A stretch of 64,000 nucleotides of DNA, from contig CM059556.1 of the NCBI GenBank assembly GCA_030386875.1, forward strand, positions 35,628,964 to 35,692,963, read 5' to 3'. Positions 44,765-57,332 of the stretch are shown piece after piece (positions within the stretch are counted from its first letter, which is position 1; the number at the start of each line of letters is the position of its first letter). Origin of the DNA: Morinoia aosen (Eukaryota; Arthropoda; Malacostraca; Amphipoda; Talitridae). The notes under the pieces were generated by a model. That model was not told the DNA's origin and made no database searches. It saw nothing but the letters and a program-made list of their open reading frames with translations. A program made the translations under genes and the position numbers.

Positions 44765-45030
44765 TATACCATTAGTTAGATGGTTAATGTTCCATAAATT
44801 TAAATCATATACAAGGAGTTATGTAGGGATTTAAGCACTATTTTTAGCGATGCACTGGCATAAATAATGATTTGTGCGTTAGATTAGTAAGCGTCTTTAT
44901 ACCATTAGTTAGATGGTTAATGTTCCATAAAATTAAATCATTCTTAAGGAGTTATGCAGGGATTTAAGCACTATTTTTAGCGATGCACTGGCATAAATAA
45001 CGATTAGTGCGCTAGATTAGTACGCGACTG
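44765..45030. repeat. 133-bp tandem duplication with a MEF2-type site in each copy
   Basis: TATACCATTAGTTAGATGGT starts at 44765 and 44898, 133 bp apart, and similarity continues through GCACTATTTTTAGCGATGCA to the end of each unit. CTATTTTTAG fits the MEF2 consensus YTAWWWWTAR. MEF2 activates muscle genes including Mhc in Drosophila, but this site is about 14 kb beyond the candidate promoter and such motifs are frequent by chance in AT-rich DNA. Confidence 0.85.
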
Positions 45031-46705
45031 TGTAAGCTTCTATCCAACATGATAGTCTTACATAATATCCAAAATTAAGAGTATTTTAATCAAGTGGTAC
45101 TCAAGTTACTCAAACTTTGCTTTGAGATCAGTCAAGTCCAAAGAAGACTCATGAGCTATTTTTACTTCAGAATAAGTAGAGTTCAAAACTCAGTGATTTG
45201 TTTTTGCAATTCCAGCTGAAATGAGTGATGAAATTCAATCTAAACTTTTAAACTTTCCACTGATCGATGTGATGTGTTTGAAATATTTTCCGTGGTTTTT
45301 TCCTCCTAATAATTGAGAAGTGATATGATGTAAGAGCATTCTGCGAGCATGCGCATTGAATATTAAATTCTGTGCACATGTGTGCAAAAGATAAAATAGT
45401 AGCATAACTGAAACGTGTGAAGACTTTTTCTACTAGATTCTTTCCTATTTATTAACAAATCAAGTAACATTAGCGTATTTTGCCGGTACTTGCGTTGAGG
45501 TTCAAGTGTTGTGTGCATTTGGTCAAGCGGTGAAAAAGTAGAATAGATGATTACTGAAAAAATGAGCTGCAATTTAGGTCGCTAAGAATGGTTCATCAGC
45601 CGACTAGAACAACGTCCTGCAATTGGCTCACTGCCAGCGAATGCCAGCCAATGAGAATGCTCAACTCACTCGGCCTTGTGAGGGTTGCCTTATATTAATT
45701 CTCGCGCATGTTGGGAGAAGTTTCAACATTATCTTTTGAAATGACTTACATCCCTGTTTTTAGAAAATTACTTTTTAAATAATTTTTAAACTTTTAACGA
45801 AATAAATAACTTGTGAGGAAGTAAATTCATTTTTAAAAAAAATCGGATATAAGTGAAATTTTTATTTCAGTTCGTTATAATTATTCGTTGATTTTATTAA
45901 AATTAAATTAGACAATTTTTAAATAAAATTATTAATTAATAATTAAACTTACAACACTCAATTTTTTAGTTATTTCATTTGTTAACAACTGAGATGTAAA
46001 ATGGTAGCTGTTATGAACACGCAAATAAGTTTGGTTGAGTATAGGTAAGAGTTTAAAATGATAACCAAAACAATCTTTTCAGAGATCTTCCGTGACCGTT
46101 ATTTGTTCTTACATGAATAAGCCTCTGAAGGCATCATCGCAAGGGGCACACATACTGTATTTCATAACAGCATGGTACTTGCGGTATGAACAATTTAAAA
46201 CGAATAAAATTCCCAGTTTATTACCTCTTTGATTAAGGATTAAGGACGGTTTCTTGAAATATTTTCCAATTCTTAAGAATCTTCAGCTACAGTCTCCGAA
46301 ATTCAGGATCAATAATGCCAAGACTGAGTAACAAATGTTTGTCGTGATCGAGCCAGTTCCCATTTCATATACCTTGGTTGAGCAGAAGATTGTAGCGACC
46401 TCATTTTTTCCCAACGAGAAGAAACAGCGGGATCCCATTGCTAAACTATACCTCCAAAAGAGATGTTCGAAGCGAATGGCAAACTTTCTGATCACAAACC
46501 CACGGTGAAGATGTATCCCAATTTTGTGCAATATGTTCGACCTTGATGAAAATTAATTATTGAGTGAATTATAAACTAAAACATTTTTCCGACGAAGCTC
46601 GTTGCATACCGTACTTGTTATACGAACCTATTGGCACAACTAATTATTGTCCGCCGTATCTGTATTACTTCAAGAGCATTTAGGCTCCAGTGTGCCCTTA
46701 CTGAG
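45031..46705. other. Non-coding region left of the satellite
   Basis: No gene recognised. A CCAAT-containing patch followed by TTATATTAAT (45640-45700) looks promoter-like on the plus strand, but no transcript unit can be seen downstream. The 45780-45960 segment is extremely AT-rich. Confidence 0.45.
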
Positions 46706-49700
46706 CTTCAAGTTGCAGTGTGAGTGTATCAAGTCGCAGAGTGAGTGTATCAAGTTGCAGTGTGAGTGTATCAAGTTGCAGTGTGAGAATATCAAGTTGC
46801 AGTGTGAGTGTGTCAAGTTGCAGTGTGAGTGTGTCAAGTTGCAGTGTGAGTGTATCAAGTTGCAGTGTGAGTGTGTCAAGTTACAGTGTGAGTGTATCAA
46901 GTTGCAGTGTGAGTGTATCAAGTCACAGAGTGAGTGTATCAAGTCGCAGAGTGAGTGTATCAAGTTGCACTGTGAGTGTGTCAAGTTACAGTGTGAGTGT
47001 ATCAAGTTGCACTGTGAGCGAGTCAAGTTGCAGTGTGAGTGTATCAAGTTGCAGTGTGAGTGTATCAAGTTGCAGTGTGAGTGTGTCAAGTTACAGTGTG
47101 AGTGTATCAAGTTGCAGTGTGAGTGTATCAAGTTGCAGAGTGAGTGTATCAAGTTGCAGAGTGAGTGTATCAAGTTGCAGTGTGAGTGTGTCAAGTTGCA
47201 GTGTGAGTGTGTCAAGTTACAGTGTGAGTGTATCAAATTGCAGTGTGAGTGTATCAAGTTGCAGTGTGAGTGTGTCAAGTTACAGTGTGAGTGTATCAAG
47301 TTGCAGTGTGAGTGTATCAAGTTGCAGTGTAAGTGTATCAAGTTGCAGTGTGAGTGTGTCAAGTTGCAGTGTGAGTGTATCAAGTTGCAGTGAGAGTGTA
47401 TCAAGTTGCAGTGTGAGTGTATCAAGTTGCAGTGTGAGTGTATCAAGTTGCAGTGTGAATGTGTCAAGTTGCAGTGTGAGTGTATCAAGTTGCAGTGTGA
47501 GTGTATCAAGTTGCAGTGTGAGTGTATCAAGTTGCAGTGTAAGTGTGTCAAGTTGCAGTGTGAGTGTGTCAAGTTGCAGTGTGAGTGTATCAAGTTGCAG
47601 TGTGAGTGTGTCAAGTTGCAGTGTGAGTGTATCAAGTTGCAGTGTGAGTGTATCAAGTTGCAGTGTAAGTGTATCAAGTTGCAGTGTAAGTGTGTCAAGT
47701 TGCAGTGTGAGTGTGTCAAGTTGCAGTGTGAGTGTATCAAGTTGCAGTGTGAGTGTATCAAGTTGCAGTGTGAGTGTATCAAGTTGTAGTGTGAGTGTAT
47801 CAAGTTGCAGTGTGAGTGTATCAAGTTGCAGTGTGAGTGTATCAAGTTGCAGTGTGAGTGTATCAAGTTGCAGTGTAAGTGTGTCAAGTTGCAGTGTGAG
47901 TGTGTCAAGTTGCAGTGTGAGTGTATCAAGTTGCAGTGTGAGTGTGTCAAGTAGCAGTGTGAGTGTATCAAGTTGCAGTGTGAGTGTGTCAAGTTGCAGT
48001 GTGAGTGTATCAAGTTGCAGTGTGAGTGTGTCAAGTTGCAGTGTGAGTGTATCAAGTTGCAGTGTGAGTGTATCAAGTTGTAGTGTGAGTGTATCAAGTT
48101 GCAGTGTGAGTGTATCAAGTTGCAGTGTGAATGTATCAAGTTGCAGTGTGAGTGTATCAAGTTGCAGTGTGAGTGCATCAAGTTGCACTGTGAGGGAGTC
48201 AAGTTGCAGTGTGAGTGTATCAAGTTGCAGTGTGAGTGTATCAAGTTGCAGTGTGAGTGTATCAAGTTGCAGTGTGAGTGTATCAAGTTGCAGTGTGAGT
48301 GTATCAAGTTGCAGTGTGAGTGTATCAAGTTGCACTGTGAGCGAGTCAAGTTGCAGTGTGAGTGTATCAAGTTACAGTGTGAGTGTATCAAGTTGCAGTG
48401 TGAGTGTGTCAAGTTGCAGTGTGAGTGTATCAAGTTGCAGTGTGAGTGTATCAAGTTGCAGTGTGAGTGTGTCAAGTTGCAGTGTGAGTGTATCAAGTTT
48501 CAGTGTGAGTGTATCAAGTTGCAGTGTGAGTGTATCAAGTTGCAGTGTGAGTGTGTCAAGTTGCAGTGTGAGTGTATCAAGTTGCAGTGTGAGTGTGTCA
48601 AGTTGCACTGTGAGTGTGTCAAGTTGCAGTGTGAGTGTATCAAGTTGCAGTGTGAGTGTATCAAGTTGCGGTGTGAGTCTATCAAGTTGCAGTGTGAGTG
48701 TGTCAAGTTGCAGTGTGAGTGTATCAAGTTGCAGTGTGAGTGTATCAAGTTGCAGTGTGAGTGTGTCAAGTTGCAGTGTGAGTGTATCAAGTTGCAGTGT
48801 GAGTGTGTCAAGTTGCACTGTGAGTGTGTCAAGTTGCAGTGTGAGTGTATCAAGTTGCACTGTGAGTGTGTCAAGTTGCAGTGTGAGTGTATCAAGTTGC
48901 AGTGTGAGTGTATCAAGTTGCAGTGTGAGTGTGTCAAGTTGCAGTGTGAGTGTATCAAGTTGCAGTGTGAGTGTGTCAAGTTGCAGTGTGAGTGTGTCAA
49001 GTTGCAGTGTGAGTGTATCAAGTTGCAGTGTAAGTGTGTCAAGTTGCAGTGTGAGTGTGTCAAGTTGCAGTGTGAGTGTATCAAGTTGCAGTGTGAGTGT
49101 GTCAAGTTGCAGTGTGAGTGTATCAAGTTGCAGTGTGAGTGTATCAAGTTGCAGTGTGAGTGTATCAAGTTGCAGTGTGAGTGTGTCAAGTTGCAGTGTG
49201 AGTGTATCAAGTTGCAGTGTGAGTGTATCAAGTTGCAGTGTGAGTGTGTCAAGTTGCAGTGTGAGTGTATCAAGTTGCAGTGTGAGTGTGTCAAGTTGCA
49301 CTGTGAGTGTGTCAAGTTGCAGTGTGAGTGTATCAAGTTGCACTGTGAGTGTGTCAAGTTGCAGTGTGAGTGTATCAAGTTGCAGTGTGAGTGTATCAAG
49401 TTGCAGTGTGAGTGTGTCAAGTTGCAGTGTGAGTGTATCAAGTTGCAGTGTGTGTGTGTCAAGTTGCAGTGTGAGTGTATCAAGTTGCAGTGTGAGTGTG
49501 TCAAGTTGCAGTGTGAGTGTATCAAGTTGCAGTGTGAGTGTGTCAAGTTGCAGTGTGAGTGTATCAAGTTGCAGTGTGAGTCTATCAAGTTGCAGTGTGA
49601 GTGTATCAAGTTGCAGTGTGAGTGTGTCAAGTTGCAGTGTGAGTGTATCAAGTTGCAGTGTGAGTGTGTCAAGTTGCAGTGTGAGTGTATCAAGTTGCAG

Positions 49701-51169
49701 TGTGAGTGTGTCAAGTTGCAGTGTGAGTGTATCAAGTTGCAGTGTGAGTCTATCAAGTTGCAGTGTGAGTGTATCAAGTTGCAGTGTGAGTGTGTCAAGT
49801 TGCAGTGTGAGTGTATCAAGTTGCAGTGTGAGTGTGTCAAGTTGCAGTGTGAGTGTGTCAAGTTGCAGTGTGAGTGTATCAAGTTGCAGTGTGAGTGTGT
49901 CAAGTTGCAGTGTGAGTGTATCAAGTTGCACTGTGAGTGTGTCAAGTTGCAGTGTGAGTGTATCAAGTTGCAGTGTGAGTGTATCAAGTTGCACTCTGAG
50001 CGAGTCAAGTTGCAGTGTGAGTGTATCAAGTTGCAGTGTGAGTCTATCAAGTTGCAGTGTGAGTGTATCAAGTTGCAGTGTGAGTCTATCAAGTTGCAGT
50101 GTGAGTGTATCAAGTTGCAGTGTGAGTGTATCAAGTTGCAGTGTGAGTCTATCATGTTGCAGTGTGAGTCTATCAAGTTGCAGTGTGAGTGTATCAAGTT
50201 GCAGTGTGAGTGTATCAAGTTACAGTGTGAGTGTATCAAGTTGCAGTGTGAGTGTATCAAGTCGCAGAGTGAGTGTATCAAGTCGCAGAGTGAGTGTATC
50301 AAGTTGCACTGTGAGTGTGTCAAGTTACAGTGTGAGTGTATCAAGTTGCACTGTGAGCGAGTCAAGTTGCAGTGTGAGTGTATCAAGTTGCAGTGTGAGT
50401 GTATCAAGTTGCAGTGTGAGTGTGTCAAGTTACAGTGTGAGTGTATCAAGTTGCAGTGTGAGTGTATCAAGTTGCAGTGTGAATGTATCAAGTTGCAGTG
50501 TGAGTGTATCAAGTTGCAGTGTGAGTGTATCAAGTTGCACTGTGAGGGAGTCAAGTTACAGTGTGAGTGTATCAAGTTGCAGTGTGAGTGTATCAAGTTG
50601 CAGTGTGAGTGTATCAAGTTGCAGTGTGAGTGTATCAAGTTGCAGTGTGAGTGTGTCAAGTTACAGTGTGAGTGTATCAAGTTGCAGTGTGAGTGTGTCA
50701 AGTTGCAGTGTGAGTGTATCAAGTTGCAATGTGAGTGTGTCAAGTTACAGTGTGAGTGTATCAAGTTGCAGTGTGAGTGTATCAAGTCGCAGAGTGAGTG
50801 TATCAAGTCGCAGAGTGAGTGTATCAAGTTGCAGTGTGAGTGTGTCAAGTTGCAGTGTGAGTGTGTCAAGTTGCAGTGTGAGTGTATCAAGGTGCAGTGT
50901 GAGTGTGTCAAGTTACAGTGTGAGTGTATCAAGTTGCAGTGTGAGTGTATCAAGTTGCAGTGTGAGTGTATCAAGTTGCAGTGTGAGTGTGTCAAGTTGC
51001 AGTGTGAGTGTATCAGGTTGCAGTGAGAGTGTATCAAGTTGCAGTGTGAGTGTATCAAGTTGCAGTGTGAGTGTATCAAGTTGCAGTGTGAATGTGTCAA
51101 GTTGCAGTGTCAGTGTATCAAGTTGCAGTGTGAGTGTATCAAGTTGCAGTGTGAGTGTATCAAGTTGCA

Positions 51170-54100
51170 GTGTGAGTGTATCAAGTTGCAGTGTAAGTGT
51201 GTCAAGTTGCAGTGTGAGTGTGTCAAGTTGCAGTGTGAGTGTATCAAGTTGCAGTGTGAGTGTGTCAAGTTGCAGTGTGAGTGTATCAAGTTGCAGTGTG
51301 AGTGTATCAAGTTGCAGTGTAAGTGTATCAAGTTGCAGTGTAAGTGTGTCAAGTTGCAGTGTGAGTGTGTCAAGTTGCAGTGTGAGTGTATCAAGTTGCA
51401 GTGTGAGTGTATCAAGTTGCAGTGTGAGTGTATCAAGTTGTAGTGTGAGTGTATCAAGTTGCAGTGTGAGTGTATCAAGTTGCAGTGTGAGTGTATCAAG
51501 TTGCAGTGTGAGTGTATCAAGTTGCAGTGTAAGTGTGTCAAGTTGCAGTGTGAGTGTGTCAAGTTGCAGTGTGAGTGTATCAAGTTGCAGTGTGAGTGTG
51601 TCAAGTTGCAGTGTGAGTGTATCAAGTTGCAGTGTGAGTGTGTCAAGTTGCAGTGTGAGTGTGTCAAGTTGCAGTGTGAGTGTGTCAAGTTGCAGTGTGA
51701 GTGTATCAAGTTGCAGTGTGAGAGTATCAAGTTGTAGTGTGAGTGTATCAAGTTGCAGTGTGAGTGTATCAAGTTGCAGTGTGAGTGTATCAAGTTGCAG
51801 TGTGATTGTGTCAAGTTGCAGTGTGAGTGTATCAAGTTGCAGTGTGAGTGTATCAAGTTGCAGTGTGAGTGTATCAAGTTGCAGTGTGAGTGTATCAAGT
51901 TGCACTGTGAGTGTGTCAAGTTGCAGTGTGAGTGTATCAAGTTGCAGTGTGAGTGTATCAAGTTACAGTGTGAGTGTATCAAGTTGCTCTGTGAGTGTGT
52001 CAAGTTGCAGTGTGAGCGTATCAAGTTGCAGTGTGAGTGTATCAAGTTGCAGTGTGAGTGTATCAAGTTGCACTGTGAGTGTGTCAAGTTGCAGTGTGAG
52101 TGTATCAAGTTGCAGTGTGAGTGTATCAAGTTGCAGTGTGAGTGTATCAAGTTGCAGTGTGAGTGTATCAAGTTGCAGTGTGAGTGTATCAAGTTGCAGT
52201 GTGAGTGTATCAAGTTGCAGTGTGAGTGTATCAAGTTGCAGTGTGAATGTATCAAGTTGCAGTGTGAGTGTATCAAGTTGCAGTGTGAGTGTATCAAGTT
52301 GCACTGTGAGGGAGTCAAGTTGCAGTGTGAGTGTATCAAGTTGCAGTGTGAGTGTATCAAGTTGCAGTGTGAGTGTATCAAGTTGCAGTGTGAGTGTATC
52401 AAGTTGCAGTGTGAGTGTATCAAGTTGCACTGTGAGCGAGTCAAGTTGCAGTGTGAGTGTATCAAGTTACAGTGTGAGTGTATCAAGTTGCAGTGTGAGT
52501 GTGTCAAGTTGCAGTGTGAGTGTATCAAGTTGCAGTGTGAGTGTATCAAGTTGCAGTGTGAATGTGACAAGTTGCAGTGTGAGTGTATCAAGTTGCAGTG
52601 TGAGTGTATCAAGTTGCAGTGTGAGTGTATCAAGTTGCAGTGTGAGTGTGTCAAGTTGCAGTGTGAGTGTATCAAGTTGCAGTGTGAGTGTGTCAAGTTG
52701 CACTGTGAGTGTGTCAAGTTGCAGTGTGAGTGTATCAAGTTGCAGTGTGAGTGTATCAAGTTGCAGTGTGAGTCAATCAAGTTGCAGTGTGAGTGTGTCA
52801 AGTTGCAGTGTTAGTGTATCAAGTTGCAGTGTGAGTGTATCAAGTTGCAGTGTGAGTGTGTCAAGTTGCAGTGTGAGTGTATCAAGTTGCAGTGTGAGTG
52901 TGTCAAGTTGCACTGTGAGTGTGTCAAGTTGCAGTGTGAGTGTATCAAGTTTCACTGTGAGTGTGTCAAGTTGCAGTGTGAGTGTATCAAGTTGCAGTGT
53001 GAGTGTATCAAGTTGCAGTGTGAGTGTGTCAAGTTGCAGTGTGAGTGTATCAAGTTGCAGTGTGAGTGTGTCAAGTTGCAGTGTGAGTGTGTCAAGTTGC
53101 AGTGTGAGTGTATCAAGTTGCAGTGTAAGTGTGTCAAGTTGCAGTGTGAGTGTGTCAAGTTGCAGTGTGAGTGTATCAAGTTGCAGTGTGAGTGTGTCAA
53201 GTTGCAGTGTGAGTGTATCAAGTTGCAGTGTGAGTGTATCAAGTTGCAGTGTGAGTGTATCAAGTTGCAGTGTTAGTGTGTCAAGTTGGAGTGTGAGTGT
53301 ATCAAGTTGCAGTGTGAGTGTATCAAGTTGCAGTGTGAGTGTGTCAAGTTGCAGTGTGAGTGTATCAAGTTGCAGTGTGAGTGTGTCAAGATGCACTGTG
53401 AGTGTGTCAAGTTGCAGTGTGAGTGTATCAAGTTGCACTGTGAGTGTGTCAAGTTGCAGTGTGAGTGTATCAAGTTGCAGTGTGAGTGTATCAAGTTGCA
53501 GTGTGAGTGTGTCAAGTTGCAGTGTGAGTGTATCAAGTTGCAGTGTGAGTGTGTCAAGTTGCAGTGTGAGTGTATCAAGTTGCAGTGTGAGTGTGTCAAG
53601 TTGCAGTGTGAGTGTATCAAGTTGCAGTGTGAGTGTGTCAAGTTGCAGTGTGAGTGTATCAAGTTGCAGTGTGAGTCTATCAAGTTGCAGTGTGAGTGTA
53701 TCAAGTTGCAGTTTGAGTATGTCAAGTTGCAGTGTGAGTGTATCAAGTTGCAGTGTGAGTGTGTCAAGTTGCAGTGTGAGTGTATCAAGTTGCATTGTGA
53801 GTGTGTCAAGTTGCAGTGTGAGTGTATCAAGTTGCAGTGTGAGTCTATCAATTTGCAGTGTGAGTGTATCAAGTTGCAGTGTGAGTGTGTCAAGTTGCAG
53901 TGTGAGTGTATCAAGTTGCAGTGTGAGTGTGTCAAGTTGCAGTGTGAGTGTGTCAAGTTGCAGTGTGAGTGTATCAAGTTGCAGTGTGAGTGTGTCAAGT
54001 TGCAGTCTGAGTGTATCAAGTTGCAGTGTGAGTGTGTCAAGTTGCAGTGTGAGTGTATCAAGTTGCAGTGTGAGTGTATCAAGTTGCACTGTGAGCGAGT

Positions 54101-54172
54101 CAAGTTGCAGTGTGAGTGTATCAAGTTGCAGTGTGAGTCTATCAAGTTGCAGTGTGAGTGTATCAAGTTGCA
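51170..54172. repeat. Higher-order repeat copy A (3,003 bp, 143 units)
   Basis: The order of variant 21-bp units here recurs exactly 3,003 bp to the right. Marker pairs: TTGTAG at 51447/54450 and 51735/54738, TGTTAG at 52811/55814 and 53273/56276, GGAGTG at 53288/56291. Only a few differences are seen, such as GTGACAAG at 52565 against GTGTCAAG at 55568. Confidence 0.93.
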
Positions 54173-57100
54173 GTGTGAGTGTATCAAGTTGCAGTGTAAG
54201 TGTGTCAATTTGCAGTGTGAGTGTGTCAAGTTGCAGTGTGAGTGTATCAAGTTGCAGTGTGAGTGTGTCAAGTTGCAGTGTGAGTGTATCAAGTTGCAGT
54301 GTGAGTGTATCAAGTTGCAGTGTAAGTGTATCAAGTTGCAGTGTAAGTGTGTCAAGTTGCAGTGTGAGTGTGTCAAGTTGCAGTGTGAGTGTATCAAGTT
54401 GCAGTGTGAGTGTATCAAGTTGCAGTGTGAGTGTATCAAGTTGTAGTGTGAGTGTATCAAGTTGCAGTGTGAGTGTATCAAGTTGCAGTGTGAGTGTATC
54501 AAGTTGCAGTGTGAGTGTATCAAGTTGCAGTGTAAGTGTGTCAAGTTGCAGTGTGAGTGTGTCAAGTTGCAGTGTGAGTGTATCAAGTTGCAGTGTGAGT
54601 GTGTCAAGTTGCAGTGTGAGTGTATCAAGTTGCAGTGTGAGTGTGTCAAGTTGCAGTGTGAGTGTGTCAAGTTGCAGTGTGAGTGTGTCAAGTTGCAGTG
54701 TGAGTGTATCAAGTTGCAGTGTGAGAGTATCAAGTTGTAGTGTGAGTGTATCAAGTTGCAGTGTGAGTGTATCAAGTTGCAGTGTGAGTGTATCAAGTTG
54801 CAGTGTGATTGTGTTAAGTTGCAGTGTGAGTGTATCAAGTTGCAGTGTGAGTGTATCAAGTTGCAGTGTGAGTGTATCAAGTTGCAGTGTGAGTGTATCA
54901 AGTTGCACTGTGAGTGTGTCAAGTTGCAGTGTGAGTGTATCAAGTTGCAGTGTGAGTGTATCAAGTTACAGTGTGAGTGTATCAAGTTGCTCTGTGAGTG
55001 TGTCAAGTTGCAGTGTGAGCGTATCAAGTTGCAGTGTGAGTGTATCAAGTTGCAGTGTGAGTGTATCAAGTTGCACTGTGAGTGTGTCAAGTTGCAGTGT
55101 GAGTGTATCAAGTTGCAGTGTGAGTGTATCAAGTTGCAGTGTGAGTGTATCAAGTTGCAGTGTGAGTGTATCAAGTTGCAGTGTGAGTGTATCAAGTTGC
55201 AGTGTGAGTGTATCAAGTTGCAGTGTGAGTGTATCAAGTTGCAGTGTGAATGTATCAAGTTGCAGTGTGAGTGTATCAAGTTGCAGTGTGAGTGTATCAA
55301 GTTGCACTGTGAGGGAGTCAAGTTGCAGTGTGAGTGTATCAAGTTGCAGTGTGAGTGTATCAAGTTGCAGTGTGAGTGTATCAAGTTGCAGTGTGAGTGT
55401 ATCAAGTTGCAGTGTGAGTGTATCAAGTTGCACTGTGAGCGAGTCAAGTTGCAGTGTGAGTGTATCAAGTTACAGTGTGAGTGTATCAAGTTGCAGTGTG
55501 AGTGTGTCAAGTTGCAGTGTGAGTGTATCAAGTTGCAGTGTGAGTGTATCAAGTTGCAGTGTGAATGTGTCAAGTTGCAGTGTGAGTGTATCAAGTTGCA
55601 GTGTGAGTGTATCAAGTTGCAGTGTGAGTGTATCAAGTTGCAGTGTGAGTGTGTCAAGTTGCAGTGTGAGTGTATCAAGTTGCAGTGTGAGTGTGTCAAG
55701 TTGCACTGTGAGTGTGTCAAGTTGCAGTGTGAGTGTATCAAGTTGCAGTGTGAGTGTATCAAGTTGCAGTGTGAGTCAATCAAGTTGCAGTGTGAGTGTG
55801 TCAAGTTGCAGTGTTAGTGTATCAAGTTGCAGTGTGAGTGTATCAAGTTGCAGTGTGAGTGTGTCAAGTTGCAGTGTGAGTGTATCAAGTTGCAGTGTGA
55901 GTGTGTCAAGTTGCACTGTGAGTGTGTCAAGTTGCAGTGTGAGTGTATCAAGTTTCACTGTGAGTGTGTCAAGTTGCAGTGTGAGTGTATCAAGTTGCAG
56001 TGTGAGTGTATCAAGTTGCAGTGTGAGTGTGTCAAGTTGCAGTGTGAGTGTATCAAGTTGCAGTGTGAGTGTGTCAAGTTGCAGTGTGAGTGTGTCAAGT
56101 TGCAGTGTGAGTGTATCAAGTTGCAGTGTAAGTGTGTCAAGTTGCAGTGTGAGTGTGTCAAGTTGCAGTGTGAGTGTATCAAGTTGCAGTGTGAGTGTGT
56201 CAAGTTGCAGTGTGAGTGTATCAAGTTGCAGTGTGAGTGTATCAAGTTGCAGTGTGAGTGTATCAAGTTGCAGTGTTAGTGTGTCAAGTTGGAGTGTGAG
56301 TGTATCAAGTTGCAGTGTGAGTGTATCAAGTTGCAGTGTGAGTGTGTCAAGTTGCAGTGTGAGTGTATCAAGTTGCAGTGTGAGTGTGTCAAGATGCACT
56401 GTGAGTGTGTCAAGTTGCAGTGTGAGTGTATCAAGTTGCACTGTGAGTGTGTCAAGTTGCAGTGTGAGTGTATCAAGTTGCAGTGTGAGTGTATCAAGTT
56501 GCAGTGTGAGTGTGTCAAGTTGCAGTGTGAGTGTATCAAGTTGCAGTGTGAGTGTGTCAAGTTGCAGTGTGAGTGTATCAAGTTGCAGTGTGAGTGTGTC
56601 AAGTTGCAGTGTGAGTGTATCAAGTTGCAGTGTGAGTGTGTCAAGTTGCAGTGTGAGTGTATCAAGTTGCAGTGTGAGTCTATCAAGTTGCAGTGTGAGT
56701 GTATCAAGTTGCAGTTTGAGTATGTCAAGTTGCAGTGTGAGTGTATCAAGTTGCAGTGTGAGTGTGTCAAGTTGCAGTGTGAGTGTATCAAGTTGCATTG
56801 TGAGTGTGTCAAGTTGCAGTGTGAGTGTATCAAGTTGCAGTGTGAGTCTATCAATTTGCAGTGTGAGTGTATCAAGTTGCAGTGTGAGTGTGTCAAGTTG
56901 CAGTGTGAGTGTATCAAGTTGCAGTGTGAGTGTGTCAAGTTGCAGTGTGAGTGTGTCAAGTTGCAGTGTGAGTGTATCAAGTTGCAGTGTGAGTGTGTCA
57001 AGTTGCAGTCTGAGTGTATCAAGTTGCAGTGTGAGTGTGTCAAGTTGCAGTGTGAGTGTATCAAGTTGCAGTGTGAGTGTATCAAGTTGCACTGTGAGCG

Positions 57101-57175
57101 AGTCAAGTTGCAGTGTGAGTGTATCAAGTTGCAGTGTGAGTCTATCAAGTTGCAGTGTGAGTGTATCAAGTTGCA
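54173..57175. repeat. Higher-order repeat copy B (3,003 bp, 143 units)
   Basis: Direct neighbour of copy A, same unit order. The sequence right of it (57096 onward, GAGCGAGTC then units with GAGTCTATC) matches the stretch from 49998, 7,098 bp (338 units) to the left, so the array grew by several nested duplications. Confidence 0.93.
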
Positions 57176-57332
57176 GTGTGAGTCTATCAAGTTGCAGTGT
57201 GAGTGTATCAAGTTGCAGTGTGAGTGTATCAAGTTGCAGTGTGAGTCTATCAAGTTGCAGTGTGAGTCTATCAAGTTGCAGTGTGAGTGTATCAAGTTGC
57301 AGTGTGAGTGTATCAAGTTGCTGTGTGACTGT

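Larger units (their letters stand above)
46706..57332. repeat. 21-bp satellite array, about 506 units
   Basis: The unit reads CAAGTTGCAGTGTGAG plus TGTAT, with G/A at one position (TGTATC/TGTGTC) as the main variant. The array is 10.6 kb long, head to tail, with essentially no indels out of 21-bp register: one plus-strand frame stays open from 46720 to 57393 as a seven-residue repeat SVSVSSC. The other open frames read CECIKLQ (plus) and HSHCNLI, LDTLTLQ (minus). Rare variant units (TCGCAGAG, TTGCACTGTGAGCGAG, TTGTAG, TGTTAG) mark higher-order copies. Confidence 0.98.

Noticed and set aside
45640..45720. Plus-strand promoter-like patch (CCAAT, TTATATTAAT)
   Set aside because: No exon, splice site or conserved frame follows before the satellite; AT-rich DNA gives such matches often.
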